Under the pieces are notes generated by a model, which worked only from the letters and a program-made list of their open reading frames with translations, made no database searches and was not told the origin of the DNA. From Rhabditophanes sp. KR3021 (lineage: Eukaryota; Nematoda; Chromadorea; Rhabditida; Alloionematidae): a stretch of 64,000 bases of DNA. Made by a program: the position numbers and the translations under genes. Shown one piece after another: positions 26,801 through 38,974 of this stretch; position 1 is the stretch's first letter; the number at the start of each line of letters is the position of its first letter. Location of the stretch: NCBI GenBank assembly GCA_963281155.1, contig CAUJLY010000006.1, positions 4,030,001-4,094,000 on the forward strand. The letters are read 5' to 3'.

Positions 26801-28136
26801 CAAAACATTTAACTAAGACTTCGCCGTTGTTGCTTATGGCATCTTTATAGCTAAGAGAGATATTGGAAACGGTTCCTTGGCTGTTTCCCATCAAATCACC
26901 ACTAACTAAGCTGTCAGATTCAACAATTCTATTATTCACTTGCCAAGAAATAGTAGCTGGAGGGTTGGATTTCCTTGAGATGCATTGAAGAGGTAACACC
27001 TCACCTGGCTTGATGGCTGGCTTTCCCAACAACTCAACTTTTTGTGGCTTAAACATAACAGCTAATTCAATTTTTTGAGAACTATACTCATGGCCTATGC
27101 CATTGCTAGCTCGACACTCATAAACAGCTTCGTTGTCCATTGCTTGTGCAGTAAAGGTGTACACAGACTGGGTTTCCTTGCTGCTTTCGTTGTATTCGTA
27201 TTCGCTATCTATTTTCCCATTGTTTGAGTACCAGGTAACAATAGGCTTAGGATTGCCACTCTTAACAATACAAAGCAGGCTAATTTTATCCCCCGACCGA
27301 ACTGAGTTTTTGTCTCCTGAATTACTTCTGAAAATGATCGTCGGTTGCTCAACAGGATAAAGAACATTCACAGTTACATTCACACGCTTGCTAACTCCAG
27401 TCTCAATTTGCTTTCCTTCACAAGTAATTAATTTATAATTGTCTTCTCTTGAGGGTCTCCATACTATTGAGGAAAAAGTAGAGATAGTTTTGTTGATGTG
27501 ATTAATATCCCAATCTTGGACTTCTTCATTTCGAAACGATTGGCCATTAACGTACCATCTCATATCTGTTTTGGGCTTGGCACCCGTTGAGGCACAAGTA
27601 ATGTTTAGATTGGTACCCTCTCGTATATCTAATGTCGTTCCGGAAGCATAATTTACAAAGAATACATCACTTGGGGGAACTGTAAATTACCAATTTAAAT
27701 TAGTTAATGAATGAATGTAAATACACGTACCTAAAACCTCGACATTAGCCGATGCCTTTTGGGGATGGTGGCCTGCTCTAACTAATTGGCATTCGAATGT
27801 TCCATCATCCGATAAGGACAATTTTCTTATCTGCAAGTTTAATTCGTCTTTTGATGACCTTATGTATGAGTAGCGACCTTCGTGGCCTGGTAAAGGGTTA
27901 GGATTTTGAGTTCCCAAAAGGTAGTTGGAACTGTCCTTCCATTGGATTTGAGTGTAGTCAAAGTTGGAATCAGGAATGGCTGAACATTTGAACAAAATGT
28001 CAGATCCAATTAGCGCAGAAACATTTTGCGGGTAATCTTGGATTATGGTTTTAGCACAATAGACAAATGGTAATAGACAAAGTATTAGTACTAATGTTCT
28101 TTGATGTAAACACGGGTTTAGGTTTGAGAGCTTCAT
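23850..28136 (-). CDS. Nephrin/SYG-2/Hibris-like Ig-superfamily adhesion receptor
   Basis: Exons 28136-27731, 27679-26616 and 26393-23850 join in frame (introns of 51 and 222 nt) to 1337 aa. A signal peptide (about residues 1-28) precedes nine Ig-like domains, one fibronectin-III domain (starting VPDMPQQITLLNATNDSLSV), one membrane span (VILLIVFLVMVCLFINCILI) and a cytoplasmic tail of about 230 aa rich in Tyr, Gln and Asn. Nine Ig plus one FN3 is the architecture and length of vertebrate nephrin, fly Hibris/Sticks-and-stones and worm SYG-2, not the five-Ig Kirre/SYG-1 partner. Such proteins bind Kirre-type proteins in trans during synapse choice, myoblast fusion or filtration-slit assembly. 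The seventh Ig-like unit (NKVSLSFKE...SVILTVQYP) lacks the usual Cys pair. The C terminus ends DGDLV, possibly a PDZ ligand. Confidence 0.92.
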
Positions 28137-31100
28137 GTCATACCCGAGAACTCTATAAAACAGTTTATGAATATGAAATCATGAAACAATACATCTATCA
28201 ATATAAGAATCACGGCGAACACAATGTGAAGACGATATTTGGGATAATATCTTTCAAAGGGATGCGATAAGCTCGAGAGAAAATAAATAAGAATAATTGA
28301 GTCATCAAAACGTAACAATAATAAAAAGCTGTCCAATTAATGTTCTCAAGACATCGAGTAGTAACTAATTTGTAATAATAATAATGATTTGTTCAAATCT
28401 GTCAACGCATCCTCTTCTACTGCTGCTGGCAGCACTAGATCCACTTGATTAAATTAGATGAGCTGACTTTATTTGTTCTCACGACATAAAATCTCATCAG
28501 AGATTGGGACTACATACTAAATTATAATAATTATTATGAGTAGTAAGAGTGTGCCCTAGCAAGGATTATAATAAGATGTGGTGATATTAGAAAACAGTTT
28601 AGCATGAAATTAATAAATTTATAAGAGCAGGATGGAGTGGTGATATATAAATATTAAATTAAGAACAATAAAACGGACATGTTATTATATTTTTTGTTAT
28701 TAGGTGCTCTAAAAATAGAGTGATTATAAGGTTCTATTCAAACGATATATCATTCTTTATATTTTATGTCTTTATTCTTTTTTATTTGGAACAAAGCTCT
28801 AAACTGTTCAGGCTTAAATACGATTAAATTGAAGTTAAATAAAAAGCCTCAATTACTTACTACTAAATAATAATGATGATGTCGTAATTAACTCATTTAG
28901 GAACTTAACATAATAAATAAAATTTACTGCAATTTGCCAAATTGAGTCAAAATAGATTACATACTTTAAAGACAAATAACATTTAACAAACACAAATAGT
29001 ACCAACCGTTTTACCTGTTATAAATTAACGGGCATGTATTAAAAGTAGCTTAAAGAGTAAGTGAAATGCTAGGTTCGGTTTAAATTGTTTATTTAAAGAA
29101 CAAAATGAGGAATGTACTTGAAGTTATAAAAAAAGGATATAATTAAATAGTCAAAAACTGTTAACTATGGCATATTCTCTTAAATCATTCCCCAAAAAAT
29201 TGCTAACCTTAGTATCACAAAAAAGTGTTATCTTAAATAGTGAAAATTGTCCGAATAAAAAATTCCCTCACTTTATTAACAAATCCTTACTAGATTAAGT
29301 TGATTTTTTATTCATCATAAACTCGGAACATTGCACATATACTTAAATGAAGTAAACAATCTAAAAAAGTTGTCCTTTTTGGCGAGAAAATTTAGGGCTA
29401 AAAACAAAGACATGAATACTTGAACATGTAGTTTATACATTTTTAAGCATACTCAAACACTTTTTTATATCAAATTTGATAGATTAATATATAATAGAAC
29501 ATAATAAAATTTGAAAAAATTCATCTCTCTGGTGTACATATAATAATATATTCTAATCAAGGCCGAACAAAACTTTTGCACTGTTTGGGAAGCTAAGGAT
29601 ATATACTAAATCTATTGGTACGAATAATCTTAAGAGATAAAACGTAATAAGGTATTAACTGTTGGGGCTATTTTAAATTAAAGTGTGAATATCAAAGAAC
29701 TTATAGGACCAAAACTTTTCTCAACTCATAATCCCTTCCAATTTTACAGCCTAAATGAGGTTTCTTTTCCAATCAAAAGAATATACTATTTTCCATTTGC
29801 AATCTTGCAATTTTCAAAGGATCTAAATGCAAAACAGTTCTCTCCTATCTAAGAAGTCCTTTAAAATAAAAGTGTACTTGTTAACTTGGAAATGCCTAGG
29901 AAAATCTTTAAATTATTAAGCAATCTGGTCTTCTCAATAATATTACATATACATTTATATGCTTGCTTTTTCATTTCTTAATTATCTTGTTGTGTTGTGC
30001 CCCCACCATTCAACTGTCATGATGTTTGTGAAATGTTTGCAATAAAAATAATTTATATACTTAGAAGCTAAACTTTTATACAAAGTAAAGGGAAGCTCTG
30101 GTTCATTATTGGTGATAAATTGAAAATCTAAACAAAAAATAAATAAATCTTCACGTAAAAATATATTTATGTACGTATAAATGATTGTTCGTATAGGTGA
30201 ATGAAAATTATTATGTTGCTTGTTGATTAGAACAACTAAATAATTGTTATGTTTAAAGTTGATGTCAAAAATAAAAAAGAGATGTCTTGGGCATAACTTT
30301 TTTGATTGCGTAGAGGATGGACATTATTTTAGTTTGATATAAGTTAAGAAGAATAAAAGTTATATGGATGTATATTCTGCTCAAAACTCATAAATGAAAA
30401 AGTTTAAGTAGCTTTCAGCAAAAATAAAACAAAATAATAGTTAACACTTCAGAGCCTTCAAATGAATAGCTAGTTTTTTTGATTCTAGTTGATGACAAAA
30501 AAGTATGGTATGTAACAATTCGGAGATACGATTAAGCTTTTTTGAATTCTTTTAAAAGACTTTAACAGGCATTTGGCGGCCAAATTATCAAAAAGAAATA
30601 AGTATATGTGAATACATTTTTTATGTTGGGAAGCGTAGTTTTTATGAGGTCAAAGGGATTATCAATTGGCAATAAGTTAAACTAAACCAAATTTGCAAGA
30701 TAAAAATGTTGTGAACATTGCAATCAACAGATTTAAATATAAAAAGTTAAGATACTAGGATAGTTATTGATACTTTACACGAGTATAAATGTGCAAAACG
30801 TTATTTGAGCTAAAAACTTGATGCCTTCTAACTTAAGGCTCAACAGTTGCGCCTCTGCCAACAAGATGATCCTTTGTAGTATTAGATTTTGTGCTGTATT
30901 GGCATCCAACCGTTACCCATTAAGTTCAACATAGCAAATGTGATTATGTTAGGATCAATTCAACTTCTGGCCGAGGAATGATCAAAGTATGTAGAGTAGC
31001 AGGGCATCGGAGTATATATATGTTCGCCGTAAATCAAAAACTCGTTAAAGATAACACAGCATAAAGGTAGGAGAATCAAGAAAAGACTAAGGGGTCAAAT

Positions 31101-34100
31101 TAATTTGCCTGACCCAAAATCAACATCGTTTACATTTTTATTTGTTACTTCTTTTTGTGATTGAACGTTTCTAGCTGAATGTAATTTTGGCACACAAATT
31201 GTTCTACAGAGCTGTGGTTAAATAGTGGTAATAGAAGGAACGGTGGCAGAATTGAATTGATGGGGATAATAGTGGCCAATATAACAAGTCTCTAATGAGA
31301 ACAATTTAATGAATGTGATTTGTTAGTGGGTACTTTATTATCTCTAAATAACGGTGGTATTTGTTTAAAGTAATTACCAAATTACCAGTCCCAAAGTCAA
31401 ACTAATTAAATTGAGCCTTTTATTGGAATTTTTACAAAACTGTAATATTCTTTTTATCTAAAGTTTAACTATATGTCTTTTCCCATTAAAAATCATTTTT
31501 CGTCCCAAAATAAAAGTCTTAATGTGGTGTAATTAAAAGGAAAATAGTCTCAAATTATCGTAAAAGTGAGCACTTTTTGGTGGTAAAATATAAGATTGGG
31601 AGCACCGTTGATGTGTTTAAATATTTAAAAAGGTTTCAACTTTCCTTAAGCAATATTAGGAAACTTTCATTTTTATGCGTGACATTGAACGTTTATCATT
31701 ACAATAGAAGTTTTGTTAAGCAGCTGTCATCAAGCTCTTTAATCTCATACATTTGAATAAATGGACTGAGTCCAAAAAGAAATCGGAAACTAAAAATGGA
31801 CTTGCATTGATAACCACGTTTATTATTATTAAATGTATATTTAAGCAAGTTGATACATAATCGCTGTCACCCATATCTTGTTAAACATTTTTATTCTCCC
31901 ATGAAAAGCTGATTGGGCATAAATTTAGGGATGTAGATAAAATTGTACCAACTTTCCTTCCCATATCAAAATATATATATTTATATATAATTTAGAATGG
32001 TAATGGTGTCAAAAAGGGTTAAAAAGTTGCCACATACTTTATGCAAACGGGAAGTTATTACAAACAGTTCTTAAAATTGTGTAAAATTGCCTATATAACA
32101 ATCAGAGGAATGGTTACATTAGAATGTACTTATTTGGCGGTATAAAAAATATATGCTTGAAGATAATACAATTGAACGCGGCATTCAAACTTTTACTATG
32201 TGATTTAAAATTAAAAGTATTTACGCCGTTTAGCAGGAAAAAATCGGTATGTATGATACGGAAATAAATTTTTATAAACGAACTGTTTATAAGACAGGAG
32301 CCAACGATTGTATGTTTAAAAACAAGTATGATTAAAGATTGCTGAGTCATTATACTAAAAAGTGCTACCAATCAACAAATGTTGGTAGTGAATGGATTTT
32401 GATCACATCTGATACTTTATGAGTGGCACAATAACAGCGGAAAGTATAAAAATGTATTGGACAAAAGTTTGAGGTGCTAAAATGAATAAATATACATTTA
32501 ACTGTTGATAAATTGGTGCAAAGCAATTTTATTTGTAGTATTGAGAGCATAAATTAATGAGGGACAAATAAAAATAAGACATTAGATCTATTTACAGCAA
32601 GTGTCTTTGTTTTAGTTCTTACAAAAGTCGGCATCAATTTAAAAATTATAAATAGCGGTAATTTATATTAAATTGTCATAGACAATAAAATTAAAATGTT
32701 CCTGTATATTAATCATCTTCAACTAAAGTGTCAGAGTCAATAAAATTGAAATCTACATGAGTATTAATTACCTTAAATCTCATTTTGTAATTTCAAAATG
32801 AATGGGAAAGGGACAAGTCCTTTAAACTTTTACATGCAATAAATAGTTTTGGTTCTTAGAACTGTGTGAACCGTTTGTTCCCCACTGACCTTATAGAAAC
32901 CCGAAATAATTGATATAAAATACATAGATTGGGCTCAAAAGTGGGTAACAATGTATTGTATATACGAAGGCAACAGATTTTGTGGGTCCATAATTTTTGA
33001 AAAGTAACATGTCAAGTAAGAACAAATCGTCTCTCCAGAGAAAACTTTTAATATTATATATAATATTTACTTGTTGCCCCACCAAAAGTCCACTGCGGCT
33101 GAAACACAACAATTTGAAATTTAAGAATCAAATATTAAAAGAATAGTTTGGCAAAAATGTAACTGAAGAAATCCGTGTAATTTGAACGATTAAATAGCTA
33201 AATCTTTTATCTTACAAATATTAATAACTAGAAAATGATTTGTTGTCGACTCATTAAGATACTCAACCGCATATTTGTTCATTTTTTAGCTTCACTTATA
33301 AATACCACTAAAGATAAAATTAATTATAATATTTCATTTATTTTTTAAGTGTTACATAAAACTCAAACCAGAATTATCATTTTTGGAAAACTATAAATGA
33401 AGTTTTGTGCAGTATATTTGTTCATCAAATCGTAATAAAGCCCTGGTAAAAATTAAATTATATGTCAAAGTGTCTTTAAATTAAGTACACTGGCTAGTAT
33501 AATATAAATTATGACTATTAGTTTGAAAATGATATAAAAAGGATTGACAATAAATGATGGAATATTCACTATTAGATCGTTGAAACATTTTTTATTATCA
33601 TATCTAATTATGTTTTCAAAGAGTTGTCATTGGATAGGAGCAAAAAAAGAAGCGCAATTGAGTACATTTAATTAGATGAAAAGTTCATTGAACCATAAAC
33701 AGATAAATAAATATAGAAGGATATGTAACATGAATCATTGAAACTTTCTTGACATTTGAGAATCGGTTAAATGTTTCATTTATCAACAAAAAAGCTTTAA
33801 ATATAGCATGATACTTTTTGAGTGATGCAAATTCGTATGAATGAAAGTTTTAGGGTAAGTATAAATTTTTTTTGGTAATATAAAGAAGATTCGTGACATT
33901 CCAAATAAATGACAGTAAAGGAAATGCGCAATATTTTAGCATATATTTAAATTTTTAAAAGCAAACAAAAACATTTAACCATAATATAAATATGTATATA
34001 AATAAATATATTGAAAATTCATTAGCCTTAGGTCATTGCCACCAAAAGGAGTGAATGATTAAACAGTGATACTACGATTTTTAATTGTTAGTCTAACATA

Positions 34101-34869
34101 ATTTAATATATTCCAACTATGTACCAATTTTTAATTAATAAAATCAAATCCTTTTCATTAGGCAAATTTTGAATGTCTATATTGTTTTAAGTTAAAGTTC
34201 AAACCCTATTAAATAAAACTATGTTGAGTAATAGTTGGGGAATAAGAGTAAGTTGCGCAACAATCCGGACTAATAAATCCTCTAAACAATGATAAGGCCA
34301 ATCAAATTTGGGGATTGTATAATTTGGTGGTCACTAACTTTCTACACTAATCCAGTTCAAACAAATTGAAACATGTCACAAACACGGGTCTTGTAAATAA
34401 ATCTGATTTCGAATAGTTGAGGAGAGTATTTTGCTTAGTTGGTGCCAAATACGTTTTCTTTCTTCAAGAAACAAATTAATTAAATATAAATTATACGCTT
34501 TGTAAAAATTGGTATTTGCTCTGTATTTGGCAGAGTAATTTTATTTTCGATATCTTGAATAAATATATAGTGTATCACTAATTAAAGAGCCTTCTTTTAA
34601 AAACAATCTTGTTTATTTATGTGAATTTGAGATGTATTTTTAATTAATTTTATTCTATCAATTAATAATTGGATCCAAGACATTTGAATTTAATTGGGTG
34701 TACTTTCTTACAAGCGGCTGATTAAAAAACAATAAAAGTGTATTATCTTATCTAAGACATAAAATGTTTGTTGCTGCCTTCTTTAGCATCAATAAAAATA
34801 ACCATATAAGACATTGTTTGCTTTCGATTGATCAGTTGTTCATTATTCCAACTACACTTGTTTTTAGCA
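28137..34869. other. 6.7-kb gene desert
   Basis: No gene is supported. All frames are short and in AT-rich sequence. It is the upstream flank of the nephrin-like gene and of the plus-strand PHYHD1-like gene (TATA-like CATATAAG near 34803). Around 30830-31130 the base composition is slightly richer in GC, and one plus frame reads protein-like but is broken by stops. It could be a decayed element, but this is not supported. Confidence 0.5.
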
Positions 34870-35816
34870 ATGCAAAGTTTTTATACACTGGATACTTTTG
34901 ATCAAGACAAGAATTTTAACTATTGTTTTAATGAAATTGGCTTTACTGTTATTACGGACTTTCTAGAAGAGGATGAAGTTCGAAGTCTTGAAGATGAGAT
35001 GAAAGAAATTGTTGAGAAAATGGATCCAAAAGAGCATCCTATTTCCCAATTCAACACGTCGGATGAACAAAAGGTTTGTTTTTGCATTAATAAATTATAT
35101 CACGTGTTTTATAGCATGTCAAAGATGAATACTTTCTGAACAGTGCCGACAAAATCAGGTTTTTCTACGAAGAAGGGGCCGTTGATGAGGAAGGAAATGT
35201 TATCGTTGACAAGCAATTAGCTTTCAACAAAATTGGCCATGGATTGCATGTCAAAAATGAGGTCTTCAAGAAGGTTACCTTTTCCGAAAAGATGCAAAAT
35301 GTTTTTCAAACATTAAAATTCAAAAATCCTGAAGTTGTACAGTCTATGTATATTTTTAAGAATCCAAAGATTGGTGGGCTAGTTAATGAACACGTTGATT
35401 CAACTTACCTGCACGCTGAAAAGGATGAAAAGCTTGTTGGAATTTGGATTGCTCTCGAAGATGTAACTTTGTTTAACGGATGCCTTCAATTTATCCCTAG
35501 TTCAAATCATGAATTGAAAACAGATTACAAGTTTGAAAGAAATCTAACAGATGCTAATGCAAGCGAGATTATGCATTTTACAGGAACTAAATCAACATAC
35601 GACAAAGAAGCGTTTGTCCCTGTCCCTGTTCCAAAGGGAGCTTTGGTCATTATCGATGGAAATGCTGTTCATATGAGTAAAGCTAATAAAAGCGAAAATA
35701 GTCGCCATGTTTATACATTTCACGTTATAGATAAAAATCCTGACGTTGAATGGGCAAAATCCAACTGGATCCAAGAAAGTGATTCATATAAATTTCCCAA
35801 ATTATTTGACCACTAA
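34870..35816 (+). CDS. phyhd1: PHYHD1-like phytanoyl-CoA dioxygenase family protein
   Basis: Exon 1 (34870-35073) and exon 2 (35115-35816) join across a 41-nt phase-0 intron to 301 aa, close to human PHYHD1 length. It is an Fe(II)/2-oxoglutarate dioxygenase. Visible features are SADKIRFFYEEGAVDEEGN, INKIGH-like NKIGHGLH, VVQSMYIFKNPKIGG, the iron ligands H161-x-D163 (EHVDST), distal H254 (AVHMS) and the 2-oxoglutarate-binding R265 (SRHVYTFH). These motifs follow PHYHD1 rather than peroxisomal phytanoyl-CoA hydroxylase, and there is no PTS1 or PTS2 signal. The substrate is not established for this family member. The ATG sits 2 nt after a TTGTTTTTAG acceptor-like string. Polyadenylation signal AATAAA at 35867. 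Confidence 0.93.
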
Positions 35817-36280
35817 CATAATTTTATCATATCTCTGTCAATTAAAATTCAGTTACTTTTCAGTTAAATAAAATATATGAAATAATTCACTTTTATTACA
35901 AAGGCAAATCTAACAAATACAATCATTATTTACTACAAACATTTTTATTATCCGCATATTCCGATTATGATCCCAAATAGTCAATAAAACCATGTACATC
36001 CAATATATCAAGATTAAAATACAAAATTAGACAATGTTTTAGAAATTTATTTTAGGTCAAAAGATGTGACTTTATTTATGCAATATTTCTCTGAACATAA
36101 AGACATATCCTTGCGCAACAAAAGAAAGAGTTTTTCATGAAATATTTTCCCCTCAAGCGATATGAATTTATTTTTAGTGGCGTGTATTCATTTACTTTCT
36201 GATTTTAATGTTTTAAGTGTGCGGTGTTTATCGTAGAAAGATACAAATTTCAGGCTTTTAATTAATAATTATTTTAAGGA
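35817..36280. other. Intergenic spacer
   Basis: The PHYHD1-like 3'UTR with AATAAA at 35867-35872, then AT-rich 5' flank of the next plus-strand gene. No TATA box is evident close to the next ATG. Confidence 0.5.
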
Positions 36281-38445
36281 ATGATTCCTGGAAAACAAAT
36301 TATATTGGTGTCAGCTTTGCTCATTTCATTTTGCTCTTTCAGTTATGGCCAAGAAAAAATGTTTGACGTTCGACAAATGGTCAAGGTAAGCAGCATTTAT
36401 GGGGCTATTATTTATCTACTTTTTTTATCTAGAGTACACTGGATTATGTTCGCGGAGTTCCGGTTCCTACAAATTTACAGAATCTGGCCTACCAAGGACT
36501 CTATCAACCACCTCAAAAACCACAAGTAAACGGTCAATCTGTTCCATTGGGGCCAAACTTATTCGCAGCTCCAACTAAAACTGATGTTGATCGTTTACTC
36601 CATTTACCAGCTGATATTCTTGAAAAATTGGCTGCTGATGCTGGGTATCTGCCACAGTACTATGAAAGAAGAAATGAATATGCGGGATCTGCTTCATCAA
36701 ATGCCATTCCTCCTACAATGGGTGGATTTAATTTTGGTATTCAGAATGGAAATGATCCCTCCCAGGGTTTTAACAATAAGGCCCCTGTTATGCCCCGTCC
36801 AACTGATAATGTTCAAATTGATCCAACAATTGCTACCAATCAAGTCTTAAAAGAAAAAGGAAAGTGAAGTAATTACCAACAATTTTGACAATAATAATAT
36901 CATCGCACAAGGTGTCAAGAGTAGCCATATGTTCGAAGGAATGGAATTACCGTCATTCATGAAGGAAGGATTTAGTATCTTGACTCCGGGTGGAAAAGTA
37001 TCTTCCGATAGTGGTGAAAAAAAGAAAGATGTGACGACAACAACCCAAACTGTAACTACTACAACCCTCAGTGTACCTTTTGTAACGGAATCAACCACTA
37101 CAACAGTTCCTGTTGCTAGCACCACCACGTTAACTCCAAATATTTCATCGTCATTATTGACCTTACCATTAGATGCATCAAATTTGCAGGGACATGAAAT
37201 TATTTTCCAGGGACAAAAATATATTTTGGCCAAACCAGAAGTTTTGTCTCTTTTGACAAAAACATACAAGTCGATGGAAACAAAAAGCGAAGTTGAGGTA
37301 GTACCAGAAATTAAAAGTGAAGTTAAGATAGTACCAGAAATTAAAAATGAGCAAAAAGTAGTATCACAAAGTAAAAGTGAAGAAAAGGTATTAACACCAA
37401 CTAAAGACGAGGAAAAAAGCTTCTCAACTGAAGAAAACGTATCGGCTTCAGAAGAAAAACAAATGAATGTTGTTATTAATAAACCAGAAAAAGCCGAAGA
37501 AAAAACATACTCAGAAACAGGAGCTTTCGTTCAAATTGGGTCACCTTTATTAAAGAAATATGCTGAAAAACCAGAGACAATTGAGCCAGCCATAGAGATT
37601 CAAAAAAGTGTCAAACAATCTATGTACGAGGATGAACAAATCAAAGCTGCTGAAGAACAAAGAAAAAGTTTGTTGGCAAGTAGATATGAAAACAAAAATG
37701 TTGTCACTATTCCAGAAATCAAGCAAAACGTTCCTACTGCCATTTTACCAGAAAAGCAATTTAATTACGAAAATAGTGAGTTGAAAAGTTTGATCGAACA
37801 AGCAGACAGAATAAATTTAAAGTTGAAAGAAGCATCACTTATTAATACCCAACCAATCGTTTCACCTGTTCCCGACACAGTCATGTCAAATTACGCAAAA
37901 GTACCACATTATCAGAATAGAAGAATAGTTCTTAAGAGCAAAAGCGAAGTTGAAACAGAAGAAAATGTGCAACCAACATTATCACCATTGAATTTGCACA
38001 GAATTAGAGGTCATTCAGAGGAGTTATTTGAACCTAAAATAGTTAAACCAGCACATCCAACTGAAGGTGTCATTATAACGACATCTGCAACAGACATTGA
38101 GTCATATCGTCAAGAAGAATTGCGTCGTGTATTTAATGAACAGAGAAAGGCATTAGCTTTAAGAAGCAGACAAATGTTTCATAGAGGAAAAGAACGTTAT
38201 GAAGTAAGTAGCATTTGAAATATAGATAATTTAATTAATTATAGAAGAAAGTAACTGAAATTCCAAAGCTATTCTGCCAAACTTTACGCGATTTTAGTCA
38301 ACACGAAAATAATCCTGATATCGTTGAATTGGCATCAGAGAATTGCAAAACAATCATCTCTTATAACCCAGAATTGACTTGCTCTAAAGTTTTAGACTTT
38401 GCTCGTCATTGTGTACTTATATCTAAATTAAGAAAGAAGTTCTAA
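36281..38445 (+). CDS. Unrecognised secreted Thr- and Lys/Glu-rich protein, 672 aa
   Basis: I do not recognise the family. Four exons, 36281-36385, 36433-36863, 36922-38203 and 38245-38445, join in frame. The second intron (58 nt, donor AAGTGAAG, acceptor AAGAG) is the least certain, but it is needed to link two long frames. A signal peptide (about 1-23, ending FSYG, then QEK) is followed by a Pro/Asn-rich part, a Thr-rich stretch (TTTTQTVTTTT...STTTLTP) typical of O-glycosylation, five tandem decapeptides (K-S/N/D-E-x-K/E-V-V/L-type, bases 37283-37432), a charged helical-looking region, and a C-terminal segment of about 66 aa with four Cys (LFCQTL, ENCKTI, LTCSKV, ARHCVL), possibly two disulfides. 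An extracellular matrix or cuticle role is a guess. AATAAA at 38506. Confidence 0.75.
37283..37432 (+). repeat. Five in-frame 30-nt repeats encoding decapeptides
   Basis: Units start at 37283, 37313, 37343, 37373 and 37403. They encode KSEVEVVPEI, KSEVKIVPEI, KNEQKVVSQS, KSEEKVLTPT and KDEEKSFSTE. The first two differ at two residues and later ones diverge progressively, as expected of an expanding tandem repeat. All lie inside the secreted 672-aa protein. Confidence 0.85.
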
Positions 38446-38974
38446 ATTTCTGCAAAATCAAACCTTATTTGATTGTATGTTCATAAATTTAATATTATAC
38501 AAATTAATAAAGATCCACTTAATCATTTGTCAAGGAAATTTGGTAATTTCTAAATGATGAGACTGTGTCTTGTCAATGAAATCATTTTAAAACGTATCTT
38601 ATCAAATTAACCAATTATTTGTATGTCTCCTAAAAAGTGTAAAATGCTTTTTAAGTAAATAAAGAAACTACTGAAGTCTCGTCAATCGTATGATTGTAGG
38701 GAATTCGCTTTTACCTTTGATCATGTGATAATGTATATGATTTGGGGTATTTCTTACTTTTAAGTATTTTGTGCTAATTCGATTAAAAGTACTATGGTCA
38801 AGACGAGTAGAAAGATTGTAAGGCAGAGTACAATTTATAATTTGTTGAATTTGGGAAGATTTTGTGACTAAAACCGGTTTTATTAGACCTCCCTTTCATA
38901 GTTTGCTGTATATAAAATGAACCAGCTTTTCAATAAATTATAAATTAAGGTTTATTAAGCAAATTACTACTAAC
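38446..38974. other. Intergenic spacer with promoter of the oxygenase gene
   Basis: Holds AATAAA at 38506-38511 for the upstream gene and a TATA box (38909-38917) for the downstream oxygenase. No ORF. Confidence 0.55.
38909..38917 (+). promoter_or_regulatory. TATA box of the isopenicillin-N-synthase-like gene
   Basis: TATATAAAA lies 66 nt before the ATG at 38975, the same spacing seen upstream of the DNase II and Cys-rich secreted genes in this window, so the intronless oxygenase appears to have a normal eukaryotic core promoter. Confidence 0.65.

Noticed and set aside
30830..31130. Protein-like words in one plus frame, possibly a decayed retroelement
   Set aside because: Several in-frame stops and no catalytic motif. 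The resemblance was too weak to name an element.
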